A stretch of DNA of 64,000 nt, from positions 62,001 to 126,000 of the forward strand of contig NZ_JAAAMU010000005.1 in the NCBI RefSeq assembly GCF_009909195.1, written 5' to 3'. The notes beneath the pieces were generated by a model, which worked only from the letters and a program-made list of their open reading frames with translations, was not told where the DNA came from and ran no database searches. A program made the translations under genes and the position numbers. Shown here piece after piece: positions 44,355-52,526 of the stretch. Positions within the stretch are counted from its first letter, which is position 1. Every line of letters starts with the position of its first letter. Source of the DNA: Paenibacillus sacheonensis. GTDB lineage: Bacteria; Bacillota; Bacilli; Paenibacillales; Paenibacillaceae.

Positions 44355-44531
44355 TTATAACCGCCTGTTTCTCTTCTCATCGAGGTAAATGTCGAGCGCC
44401 GCGATCGCGCGAATCGCCAGCTTAATAAACAGATAGAGCGCGTAAAGACCGAGCAATAGAAATAAACCGTATACGACGAACAAAATGAAGGGTAATATCG
44501 TGATCACTGAAGATCCCGATGAAAAATTCAT
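44355..44531 (-). CDS. 58-aa small membrane protein
   Basis: A short minus-strand gene (MNFSSGSSVITILPF at the start, ending KRNRRL) with one or two membrane helices rich in Leu, Phe, Tyr and Val and a positively charged C terminus. GGAGG lies 7 bases before the ATG. Translation quality and spacing make it a good gene despite its size. No family was recognised. Confidence 0.7.
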   Translation of the reverse strand: MNFSSGSSVITILPFILFVVYGLFLLLGLYALYLFIKLAIRAIAALDIYLDEKRNRRL

Positions 44532-44599
44532 GGCATTGCCTCCGTTTCAGTCCCTATCGATGCTCCTATTTCCTACTGGGCACGGAACGACAGCCGCGA

Positions 44600-45001
44600 T
44601 TATCCTCCGAACAAAATATCCATGATCGTTCCCAGCTGCCCGGATTTCTTGCCCTTCAGGATATCGGGATTATAGAATTCCGCAAAGCCGCAATGCGTAC
44701 AGGAGACGGCCAGAAAATGGTGATGCTCGATATCGAATAATTTACTCAGCCCGGTTCCGGTCATGGCAACCTCTTTGATCAAGCATTCGTCGCATTTACA
44801 TTTGGCACATTGAAATGAATGGGCTATCCTGTCTTCCACGCTCAAATGAGCGTTGGCTTTAAAGATGAATTCCTCCCGTTCCGGATCAAACTCATGGACA
44901 ATGGCCTCTGCATCGATATCATTTTTGCATGCGGGACATCGTCCGTTGTTGACTTCCACCTCTTCGTGACACCAGGGACATTCCACCATAGAGACACACA
45001 T
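44600..45001 (-). CDS. Zinc-ribbon protein (DUF2082-like)
   Basis: A 133-aa protein with two zinc knuckles: CPWCHEEVEVNNGRCPAC at the N terminus and CAKCKCDEC in the middle. The C-terminal GTGLSKLFDIEHHHFLAVSC then HCGFAEFYNPDIL matches the DUF2082/zinc_ribbon_13 pattern (nucleic-acid-binding type). Function unknown. AGGA lies 4 bases before the start at 45001; an ATG four codons later is possible. Confidence 0.75.
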   Translation of the reverse strand: MCVSMVECPWCHEEVEVNNGRCPACKNDIDAEAIVHEFDPEREEFIFKANAHLSVEDRIAHSFQCAKCKCDECLIKEVAMTGTGLSKLFDIEHHHFLAVSCTHCGFAEFYNPDILKGKKSGQLGTIMDILFGG

Positions 45002-45118
45002 CCGATCCTATAGGAATGAGAAGCTCGGACTATGAAGTGCCCAATTAGCATTCTAAAACCACCCTCAACTGGTATTGTATCCCATCTCCAGCAGGTTGGC
45101 ATCGATTATCTTGCATGC

Positions 45119-45165
45119 AAAAAGCCCCCAGCGGCAAATGGGGTTACCCATTGCACCCTGGAGGC
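45119..45165 (-). terminator. Strong terminator closing the carbohydrate locus
   Basis: On the minus strand an outer stem GCCTCCAG/CTGGGGGC encloses an inner stem GCAATGGG/CCCATTTGC and is followed by five T residues. It lies 79 bases after the GH140 stop and ends the long minus-strand locus that begins beyond base 64000. Confidence 0.8.
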
Positions 45166-45243
45166 GAGTCATTGCTTCTAGATTTCGGATTTTCTTTGTC
45201 CTATGCGGACGATCCTAATAGAATAAATTGTCCCCCATATCGG

Positions 45244-46578
45244 TTACGGGGCCGAGTAGCAGGCTGACGCATCGTCAAGCATCAGTATCCAGTCGTCCTG
45301 CCGTCCGCAGGAAGGCGGCCTAAACGTCCGCTCGCCCTCATTGTCCACGTCACCGCAACAAAGAGATTGCCCCGTCCTCGGGTCATACCATTGCACATGC
45401 AAAGCGCTTCCCGATAGGACGCCTAACCGGAGCGAAATCGGAAGACCGTTCGGACTGTAGATGAACGCATGGTCCTTGCCCCTGCATGCTTGCAATCGGC
45501 CGCTGCCCTTATAATTGCGGACGAGCAGAGACTGGTCCGGCACGCGGTCCAGCATCGGTCTGGACGTCATCAGACGATGGACGTATTTCATCTGCTCGGC
45601 GCCCGGACGCCCAAGGGCATCCTGCCAGCTCATGATAAAATAAGCGTTCGGTTCCGTGATCATCGGCCAGACGCAATGGTGGCCGTAGGTATGGCCGAAC
45701 GCGCCGGCAAACAATGCCATGTAAGCCGCCTGCCGCGCATCCTTCGCGTCGAAGAACCCGTTCTCCGTCTTGAAGCCGACCGGATGATCCTCGTAGCACG
45801 GCTCTCCGTCGAGGACCGGTTTCGGCGGTTGGAGCGCATAATCGCGCGTAATCATCGTCTCGTTCGCAATATTCGCTTCATGACCGGATTGAATCATGTT
45901 GAAATCCAGCCACGCTTCTTCATGCGCGGCAGTGGACGAGGATTGTCCGCCGTTCGGATGCAGCGTCATGAGATGCGCGCCGCCGTCCCCTGCGCGCAGC
46001 GCTTCCGCCATCGCATGAACGACGCCGAGATGCCGCCTGTTCGTCAGCGGCCGATCGCCTCCGAGAATCCAGACCAGATTACCGCGATCTCGGTACCGAC
46101 TGCCCAGCCAGCTGCCGTATACGGCCGCATTGTCCGAAGTGAACATTTCCGGTCCGCCTCCCCACGCCGTATGGATGCGGTCTCCCCATGTCGGAAGCAT
46201 CCCGATATATAAACCGTAATGGGCAGCTCGATCAACGATATAATCCACGTGGTCCCAATAGCCATACTCGCCGTTCTGCGCCAGATCGGGAAGCGACGGA
46301 TCGCAATCGCCGTTCCCGCCCCGAAGCAGCGGTCTTCTGCCGTAAGCATTGGCCGCTCGGGACATGTCCGTCTCGCCCAAGGCGATCGCTTGAATGACCG
46401 TGAAGCCCTGCCCCGCCCGGCGGCGCAAATAACGATCCGCTTCCTCGCGGTTCAAACGCAGGAACAGCTCCCACGCCGTATCGCCGAGCCAGAGGAACGG
46501 CGTACCGTCTTCATGGACGATATGCCGGTTGTTTTCGCTAATCCGCAGCTTTTGCAGACCCTTTGCTTGTTCGATCAT
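45244..46578 (-). CDS. GH140-family glycoside hydrolase (apiosidase-like, DUF4038)
   Basis: A 444-aa TIM-barrel enzyme without a signal peptide. DUF4038 landmarks: FLWLGDTAWELFLRLNREEADRY, GFTVIQAIALGETD, LVWILGGDRPL (candidate catalytic Asp) and VLDGEPCYEDH (candidate catalytic Glu). The C-terminal ~90 residues form the collagen-binding-like beta domain (VQWYDPRTGQS to DDWILMLDDAS). Known GH140 members cleave apiose from rhamnogalacturonan II. It is the last gene of the locus, 9 bases after the six-hairpin glycosidase. A second GH140 is cut by the window end (63799-64000). Confidence 0.86.
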   Translation of the reverse strand: MIEQAKGLQKLRISENNRHIVHEDGTPFLWLGDTAWELFLRLNREEADRYLRRRAGQGFTVIQAIALGETDMSRAANAYGRRPLLRGGNGDCDPSLPDLAQNGEYGYWDHVDYIVDRAAHYGLYIGMLPTWGDRIHTAWGGGPEMFTSDNAAVYGSWLGSRYRDRGNLVWILGGDRPLTNRRHLGVVHAMAEALRAGDGGAHLMTLHPNGGQSSSTAAHEEAWLDFNMIQSGHEANIANETMITRDYALQPPKPVLDGEPCYEDHPVGFKTENGFFDAKDARQAAYMALFAGAFGHTYGHHCVWPMITEPNAYFIMSWQDALGRPGAEQMKYVHRLMTSRPMLDRVPDQSLLVRNYKGSGRLQACRGKDHAFIYSPNGLPISLRLGVLSGSALHVQWYDPRTGQSLCCGDVDNEGERTFRPPSCGRQDDWILMLDDASACYSAP

Positions 46579-46587
46579 CGCCGGCCC

Positions 46588-48684
46588 TCAGCCTCTCTCG
46601 ACGACAACCTCGACATCGCCCGGCAGCTCCGAACGGATGCCGCCCTGCGGAAGCCGCTCGACGGTCACGCGCAGCTTGCGGCCCTCCGGCGCGTACGAGA
46701 ATGACGCCGATCCGAAGTACGTCGGCAGACCGGAGACGGAGAACGGCTCGCTCATCCAAGATTCCGGAATCCCAGAACCGATCACGAGCGTCTCCTCTTC
46801 CTCTCTTGCGAGGCAGTCCCTCAGCAGCAGGAACAGCTCCGCGGCCGTCCAGCCGTGCGGCGTAATATAGCGGATCTCGTCCCAGCCGCGCGAACGCTGC
46901 CATTGCAGGGAGGAATTCTCGTCATCGCAGCCTTCATGGTACGTGTACAGGCCCGGCGCCGTATGGAGATTCAGGAAATGCTCGATCGATACCCAAGCGC
47001 GGTCGCGGCGGCCCATCAATAGGAGGTTATGCGCCTGGCCGGCTTCGAAATACGTCCAATGCGGTTCCGGATTGTGGCGGCCGTTAGGGAAACGCTCCTC
47101 GTTCCAGAAACGCTCCATGCCTTCGACGATGCGGGCGTCGTCCTTCTCTCCCCAGCCGGTCGGCCAGAAGACCGAATTCGGATCGCGCGGGTTGTCGCCG
47201 AAGATTTGCTCGGCTTTGCGGCGGATCGCCTGTTTCAGATCCTCGGCTTCCTCCGCGAACCAGGTTCCTTCGATGCCAAGCGCTTCGGCGCATATGGCGG
47301 CGCGTTTCAACGCCAGATAGGCGTAGCCGTTAATCCACAGAATCGGCTGATGATGGTCCATCCGGCCCATGATGAGGCCGTCCCGGCTCGCCATGCACAG
47401 GATATCGCTCTCCGCCCGCAGCAGCATTTCCGGCGTGCGGAATTCGTTATGCCGTTTGACCGGAACGGTCGTATGGCGCATTTCCCGCAGCAACTCCGCT
47501 TTGCGCACGATATGCGGGTACATGTCCTGCAGATACGGCTTCGACCGCGTCAGCAAGTAATGCTCGGAGATCATCCAGATCCCGTTCGCCGGTCCGTCTC
47601 CTTCCGCGCCGAAGCCTCCGAAAGCATCCCGGTGAGCCGCAGCCCGCAGCGCGCGTTCGGCAAATTCGCCATAGCCGCCTTTGTCGAGCGCGACGACCAC
47701 GTAAGCGCCGTCTCTCAACCACCACAGCGGATAGGAGACCGGCGTAATGCGAGGTTCCGCATCGACCGTAAACATGTAGAGATGCGTCAGCTGGGCGAGC
47801 ATCGCTTCCTGGAAGCGACGGTCGGGAAGCTGCAGCTTGATGCGGCTCTTCGCCTGCCAGTCCGCGGCGAACTGCTCGGCGACGCTGCCGACGTCCGGGC
47901 AAGCCGCGGGCAGATCGACCATGCGCTTCACCATCCAGTTGTCCCCGTGCACCTGGCAAACGAACGACAGCGATCGCTTCTCGCCGGCCTCCAGCGTCAC
48001 GTCGTACGCGAGGGCGCCGCTTGCCCAGGTCGATGCGTCTTCCACCTGCGCGTTTTCCGGGAACTGTCCCTTCGCAAGGTACGCGTAGATATCCTGGCCC
48101 GTGTCCGCATAGCTGACCGCGCCGAATCGGGCCGGCGGCTCTTCCGCAACCATGACTCGCTCGCCGTTCAGCTTGAGACTGGTCCCGTCCATGGCCAGCC
48201 GGGAGATTGCCCCTCCTGCCGCGCCGAAGGAGCGGATCGTTACGTACAAGATACCGGTTACTGCCGCGCCGCCTTCGTTGCCGAGCTCGACCGTGAGATA
48301 CGTCTTGATGTCGTTCGTATCGGGATTGCCGTCCGTAAACAGCCTGGACTCGACCGAGAAGCCGCCGGCCTGCCAGACGGAACGAAGGATAGGAACATGG
48401 CCTTCCAGGAAGGACCAGTTCAGCTGCTCGATCGGCAGCTCCTCCGGCGCATGAAGCTTCCCGTCCGCGTACAGCCATGTCGATACGCCGTACGTACGGT
48501 GGCCCGGAGAAAAGGAGTTGCCCGGCTCGACGGCCGTCTTATAACCCTCGTGCGAAGTGGGTACGCCGAGCAGCACATGCGTGTCGCTGCGGTTCCATAG
48601 CCAGTCCGGATGCTTCTTCCTCATCTCGGCCATCTTCAAATGCTCCACCATGCTGTGGACATTATAAATCGGTTTGTCCGACAT
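46588..48684 (-). CDS. Unclassified six-hairpin glycosidase-like protein, 698 aa
   Basis: The N-terminal ~270 residues are beta-rich. From ~290 (FQEAMLAQLTHLYMF) an (alpha/alpha)6 barrel begins, with PLWWLRDGAYVVVALDKGG, an WxRD motif as in GH15/GH63/GH65-like enzymes, then GPANGIWMISEHYLL, FWPTGWGEKDDAR and HWTYFEAGQAHNLL. Carboxylates in WLRDGAY and in HWTYFEAG are candidates for catalysis. A beta domain closes the protein. I cannot place it in a numbered family. No signal peptide, so cytoplasmic. AGGAGG precedes the ATG; it lies between GH172 and GH140 with short gaps. Confidence 0.7.
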   Translation of the reverse strand: MSDKPIYNVHSMVEHLKMAEMRKKHPDWLWNRSDTHVLLGVPTSHEGYKTAVEPGNSFSPGHRTYGVSTWLYADGKLHAPEELPIEQLNWSFLEGHVPILRSVWQAGGFSVESRLFTDGNPDTNDIKTYLTVELGNEGGAAVTGILYVTIRSFGAAGGAISRLAMDGTSLKLNGERVMVAEEPPARFGAVSYADTGQDIYAYLAKGQFPENAQVEDASTWASGALAYDVTLEAGEKRSLSFVCQVHGDNWMVKRMVDLPAACPDVGSVAEQFAADWQAKSRIKLQLPDRRFQEAMLAQLTHLYMFTVDAEPRITPVSYPLWWLRDGAYVVVALDKGGYGEFAERALRAAAHRDAFGGFGAEGDGPANGIWMISEHYLLTRSKPYLQDMYPHIVRKAELLREMRHTTVPVKRHNEFRTPEMLLRAESDILCMASRDGLIMGRMDHHQPILWINGYAYLALKRAAICAEALGIEGTWFAEEAEDLKQAIRRKAEQIFGDNPRDPNSVFWPTGWGEKDDARIVEGMERFWNEERFPNGRHNPEPHWTYFEAGQAHNLLLMGRRDRAWVSIEHFLNLHTAPGLYTYHEGCDDENSSLQWQRSRGWDEIRYITPHGWTAAELFLLLRDCLAREEEETLVIGSGIPESWMSEPFSVSGLPTYFGSASFSYAPEGRKLRVTVERLPQGGIRSELPGDVEVVVERG

Positions 48685-48713
48685 CTCGTCTCTCCTCCTG
48701 GTTGGGGGCTTAG

Positions 48714-49796
48714 TTAAATGACCTCAAGCTCGTCTTTGTCCGGCAGCGCCGGGAACGGCGCATGCGGCTCTGCCTGATACCAATAAGCGACGGAGGCGAT
48801 ATCGTCCTTCAGCGGCAAATACCGGCCTCCGCTGCGCCAGCCCAGCGCTTGGATCGTCACCTTCAAGTCCTCCTCGAACCGAATCGGATCCAGAATATGC
48901 CATCTGTACATGCCGAAACGCTGATTGACCTTCGAGAATCCATTGGACTTGGACACCTGATGGAAGCCCAGGTAAGGGGACGTATACGGCAGATAGCCTT
49001 CGCCTTCGACCTGTTCGAACGCCCATGCGCCGCCTACGTAATCCTCGGTTCCCGTGCCGCAGATCGTCGGGAACTCGTCGTCGCCGTCCATGAAGAATTT
49101 AATCTCGCCCTCGCCCCACCAGCCGTCGTTGTTCGACTGCCAAGCCATGTACGTGCCTACGTAATGGCCATGGCCCTTAATGCCGTCCAGGATGGTGTGC
49201 ACGTCCTTGTAGCCGACGGGATTGCTGCGGCGCCACTGCGCATGGAAGTACGCCATATCCTCCGGGATATCCGTAAGCGTATAGTCGATTTGATAGAAGA
49301 ATTGCGGAATGTCCCCGCCGAGGTTCTCGATCGTGATGCGGGCCGATTGGCGGAAGGGCATCTGCCAATAGCTGTTCATGCCGCCGCCCGTCATGACGGA
49401 GATCGGCATGGAATTGACGATGCTGCGCTGGCACCAGCCGTTGCAATAGAAGTCGCCGAGCGGCACTTCCACGGAAGGCGACTCCTCGCCGTCCCAATAC
49501 ATGCGCAGGATCAAGCTTCTCCACCGCTCCGGCGCGCATGTCATCCACATATGCTGGATCATGCCGGAATCGCGAATGTTCGCCAGCTCGAACGTTTCGC
49601 CTTTCTTGAGCGGAATGCACGGCGAGATTTTCCAGCCTTGGCCGAGATCCCGCGCGCAGCTGGCGCTGGCGCCGTCGAGCGACATGCCGCCTTTCCCCTT
49701 CTCCCCGGTAAAGTTCTCGGCGCTGATCGAACGCGTCTTGGCCTTGGACAGCCGGGCAAGATTGCCCATGTTCAAATTCGTTCCGTTAAAGCTCAT
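48714..49796 (-). CDS. GH172-family (DUF2961) glycoside hydrolase
   Basis: A 360-aa jelly-roll protein of the DUF2961 family. ISAENFTGEKGKGGM at the N terminus, IQHMWMTC, VPLGDFYCNGW, and the acidic FFMDGDDEFPTICGTGTED(Y) segment, which contains the carboxylates used by known members. GH172 includes difructose dianhydride enzymes, alpha-D-fructofuranosidase and D-arabinofuranosidases, so a furanoside substrate is likely. Start at 49796 has GGAGGAG before it. It probably acts in the cytoplasm, since no signal peptide is seen. Confidence 0.87.
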   Translation of the reverse strand: MSFNGTNLNMGNLARLSKAKTRSISAENFTGEKGKGGMSLDGASASCARDLGQGWKISPCIPLKKGETFELANIRDSGMIQHMWMTCAPERWRSLILRMYWDGEESPSVEVPLGDFYCNGWCQRSIVNSMPISVMTGGGMNSYWQMPFRQSARITIENLGGDIPQFFYQIDYTLTDIPEDMAYFHAQWRRSNPVGYKDVHTILDGIKGHGHYVGTYMAWQSNNDGWWGEGEIKFFMDGDDEFPTICGTGTEDYVGGAWAFEQVEGEGYLPYTSPYLGFHQVSKSNGFSKVNQRFGMYRWHILDPIRFEEDLKVTIQALGWRSGGRYLPLKDDIASVAYWYQAEPHAPFPALPDKDELEVI

Positions 49797-49857
49797 CGCG
49801 ATCTCCTCCATGAATGAATAATGAAATGATGGCATGCCTAGCCTGCTTGCGGCGAGT

Positions 49858-50844
49858 TTACTGCGCTTCGCCGGTTTCCAGCCAGCGCGCTTGCTTCGGG
49901 CTAAGGCGCAGATCGGCGGCCGCGCAGCTGTCGAGCAGATAGTCGGACTTCGAGACGCCGATGATCGGAAACACGGGAAACGAATGCGCCGTCAAATACG
50001 CAAGCGCAATCCGCGTCGGCGTCGTGTCCAGCTCTTCGGCCAGCCGTATCGCGCGGTCGAGACGGTCGAAGCTTGCCTCGTTCGCGTACATCGCCGCGAC
50101 GATGGCCGACCGGCCGCCCTTCTCCGGCGACTGTCCGCGAACGTAGCGCCCGCCGAAGAAGCCGTTGGCCTGGGAAGAGAACGGCACCGCAGCCAGATTC
50201 GCGGCCGCATGATAGGCAGCCATCTCGTCGTCCATCGCCGCAACCGTCGAGCCTTCGAGCGCGCCCGGGTTCAGCACGGCGAGGTTCCAGAGCGGCTGGT
50301 TGGCGGCAAACCCGAGCAGCCCGCTTCCGGAAGCGTATTCATTTGCGGCGCGAATACGCCGCGTCGTCCAGTTCGAGCAGCCGAACGCACGGATCGTCCC
50401 AGCTCGAACCTGCTCGTTGAGCACGTCGACGATCCCCTCGACGGCGACCCGGGGATCGTCGCGATGCAGCCAATAGAGATCGATATAGTCCGTCTGCAGG
50501 TTGGACAGGCTGTCTTGCAGATCATGCAGGATGTCGGCGCGGCTAAGACGCGATCGATCCATCGCCGCCAGGTCGGGGTGCGCGCCCTTCGTCGCCAGCA
50601 CGATCCGGTCCCGGCAGCCCCGCTCCTTCAGCCAGGCGCCGACCGTTTTCTCGCTGAGGCTCTTGCCAAGCCCCGCCCAATCGTCGTAGATATTCGCCGA
50701 ATCGAGAAAATTACCGCCCCGCTCCGTGTACAGATCCATGAGACGATATGCGGTTTCTCTCTCGATTTCCGATCCGTACCCCGACGTTCCGAGACAAATG
50801 ACGGACGGCTGCAGATCCGTATTCGCAATGCGGTTCGTTCGCAT
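49858..50844 (-). CDS. Aldo/keto reductase
   Basis: A 328-aa (alpha/beta)8 oxidoreductase with Asp/Tyr in FLDSANIYDDW, Lys in IVLATKGAHPDL, and His in DLYWLHRDD. It is a paralogue of the protein at 20385-21368 along its whole length. Here it sits between the two-component regulator and GH172, so it may reduce or oxidise a sugar released by the locus. GAAGGAGGG precedes the ATG. Confidence 0.88.
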   Translation of the reverse strand: MRTNRIANTDLQPSVICLGTSGYGSEIERETAYRLMDLYTERGGNFLDSANIYDDWAGLGKSLSEKTVGAWLKERGCRDRIVLATKGAHPDLAAMDRSRLSRADILHDLQDSLSNLQTDYIDLYWLHRDDPRVAVEGIVDVLNEQVRAGTIRAFGCSNWTTRRIRAANEYASGSGLLGFAANQPLWNLAVLNPGALEGSTVAAMDDEMAAYHAAANLAAVPFSSQANGFFGGRYVRGQSPEKGGRSAIVAAMYANEASFDRLDRAIRLAEELDTTPTRIALAYLTAHSFPVFPIIGVSKSDYLLDSCAAADLRLSPKQARWLETGEAQ

Positions 50845-50879
50845 CGTATCCCTCCTTCAGTCGTCGCTTCATATGGTTT

Positions 50880-52526
50880 TCATTTGGTTACGTTCTCGCG
50901 GTACTTTTGGGGCGTCATCGTCGTGCTTTTCTTGAAAAACCGGGAGAAGTAGCCCGAATCGAAGCCGATTCGGACCGCGACCTCGCTTACCTTCAGCGTC
51001 GTCTCCCCAAGCAGCTGCTTGGCCAGCGCCAGCTTCGCGTCCGTGATGTAATCCGACAATCCGATGCCGGTCAGCTGTTTATACAAGCGGCATAGGTAGC
51101 TGGAGTTCAACTCCGCCTCGTCGGCGAGCCGCACGAGCGACAAATCGCCGGCGATATGGTCGTGGATGTAACGGTGAAGCTTCTCGACGACTTCGTTGCT
51201 TCGCTCGGAGCTGTCTTCCGCAAGAAGCACGGTGAGCGCATCGGCCAGCCCCCGCAAATAACGGCCGGCCTCCGGCCAGGAGGCATGCGCGTCGAGCGCG
51301 AACAGACGGTTCAGCGGCAGCCGGCCGGCGATTCGCTCGTAGGCGGACCAGCGGTTGATTTGCGATAGAATCATCGTTGCCGCCGAGTAATAGATTTCTT
51401 GCAGCTCTTCGTACTGCAGGCCCGGCGCCTCCGCGAACAAGCTGTCGAACAGCTCGGCGAACGGGACGCTCTGGCCGCTCTCGAGCAGCGTCCGGAGTTG
51501 ATTGAGCTTTACCTGGCGCTGATGCGCTGTCGTTTCCCTGCGCGAATCGGCGGCATCCCCTTCGTCCTCCGCGTTCCCGTTAATCTCGTACAGGAGCATC
51601 TCGTCGCCTTCGCCGAGTCCGCGGATAAGCAGCCGGGACAGATGGGCGTGCTTCGCCGACAGCTCCTCCCACTCGAAAGGCTGCACGGTAGCGCCGAGCG
51701 ACAACGGAACGTGAAGCAGCGTTTTGCACCGGTCCTGAATGAAATCGAGCGATTCCTGGACGAACCGAACCCACGTCGCGTCCTCCGCGCGATCCTCGCG
51801 GTCCGGCTGAAGCAGCCACATGAACCGCGTGCGGTCGATCACCGCCGTCGCCATGGCAGCCGAATGGCTCAACACTTCGACGGCAATATTTTGCACGGCG
51901 TAGAGCAGGAGCTCCTTATCGACCGAGGAGTAGTTCTCTCCCCACCGGTCTACGCGGCCGACCACGAGCATGACGGGCCGGGAGGCGGACAGCTTGAGCT
52001 CCAGCTCGCCGAACCGTCTCGCGCGGATCGCTTCGCTCGTCGGCTCCCCCTCCGCCATGGCGGCGAGAAAATCCCGCTGCAGGACGGGGAGCGCCTTGCG
52101 CATCTGCTCCTTCGCTTGGTCGATGAAGCTGTTCATCGAGCGCTCGCTGGCCAGCTCGCGTACCGCCTTCTCCACCGTGCGGATAATGTCTTCCTCGTCG
52201 TCGGTCTTGAGCAAGTAACCCGCGCTTCCGTTCTGGATGGCTGCCTGTACGTAGCCGAATTCATTGTGCCCCGACAGGAAGATGACCTTGCAGGACGGCC
52301 ACTGCTCGCGAATCCGCTCTTGCAGCTCGAGCCCCGACATCCCGGGCATGCGAATGTCCGACAGGACGATGTCGATTCGCGTCTTCCCGAGCCAGTCCAG
52401 CGCCTCCGCGGCGGAAGTCGCCGTGTAGAGGTCAAGCTTGAGCTGCTCGGCTTCCTCGAACAGCATGCGAAGGCTGTTCACGATGTAAGGCTCGTCGTCG
52501 ACGATAAGCATCCGGTGCAGCATCAT
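50880..52526 (-). CDS. YesN-type response regulator with AraC output domain
   Basis: A 548-aa regulator. The receiver domain (residues 1-120) has acidic pocket Asp10/Asp11, phospho-acceptor Asp57 in LSDIRMPGMSG, and Lys107 in YLLKTDDEED. A long middle region of ~300 residues follows. The C-terminal AraC domain has LVRLADEAELNSSYLCRLYK and VSEVAVRIGFDSGYFSRFFK. ATGA overlap with the kinase stop shows coupling. Such regulators activate the adjacent LplB/YtcP-type transporter and hydrolase genes in Paenibacillus. Confidence 0.92.
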   Translation of the reverse strand: MMLHRMLIVDDEPYIVNSLRMLFEEAEQLKLDLYTATSAAEALDWLGKTRIDIVLSDIRMPGMSGLELQERIREQWPSCKVIFLSGHNEFGYVQAAIQNGSAGYLLKTDDEEDIIRTVEKAVRELASERSMNSFIDQAKEQMRKALPVLQRDFLAAMAEGEPTSEAIRARRFGELELKLSASRPVMLVVGRVDRWGENYSSVDKELLLYAVQNIAVEVLSHSAAMATAVIDRTRFMWLLQPDREDRAEDATWVRFVQESLDFIQDRCKTLLHVPLSLGATVQPFEWEELSAKHAHLSRLLIRGLGEGDEMLLYEINGNAEDEGDAADSRRETTAHQRQVKLNQLRTLLESGQSVPFAELFDSLFAEAPGLQYEELQEIYYSAATMILSQINRWSAYERIAGRLPLNRLFALDAHASWPEAGRYLRGLADALTVLLAEDSSERSNEVVEKLHRYIHDHIAGDLSLVRLADEAELNSSYLCRLYKQLTGIGLSDYITDAKLALAKQLLGETTLKVSEVAVRIGFDSGYFSRFFKKSTTMTPQKYRENVTK

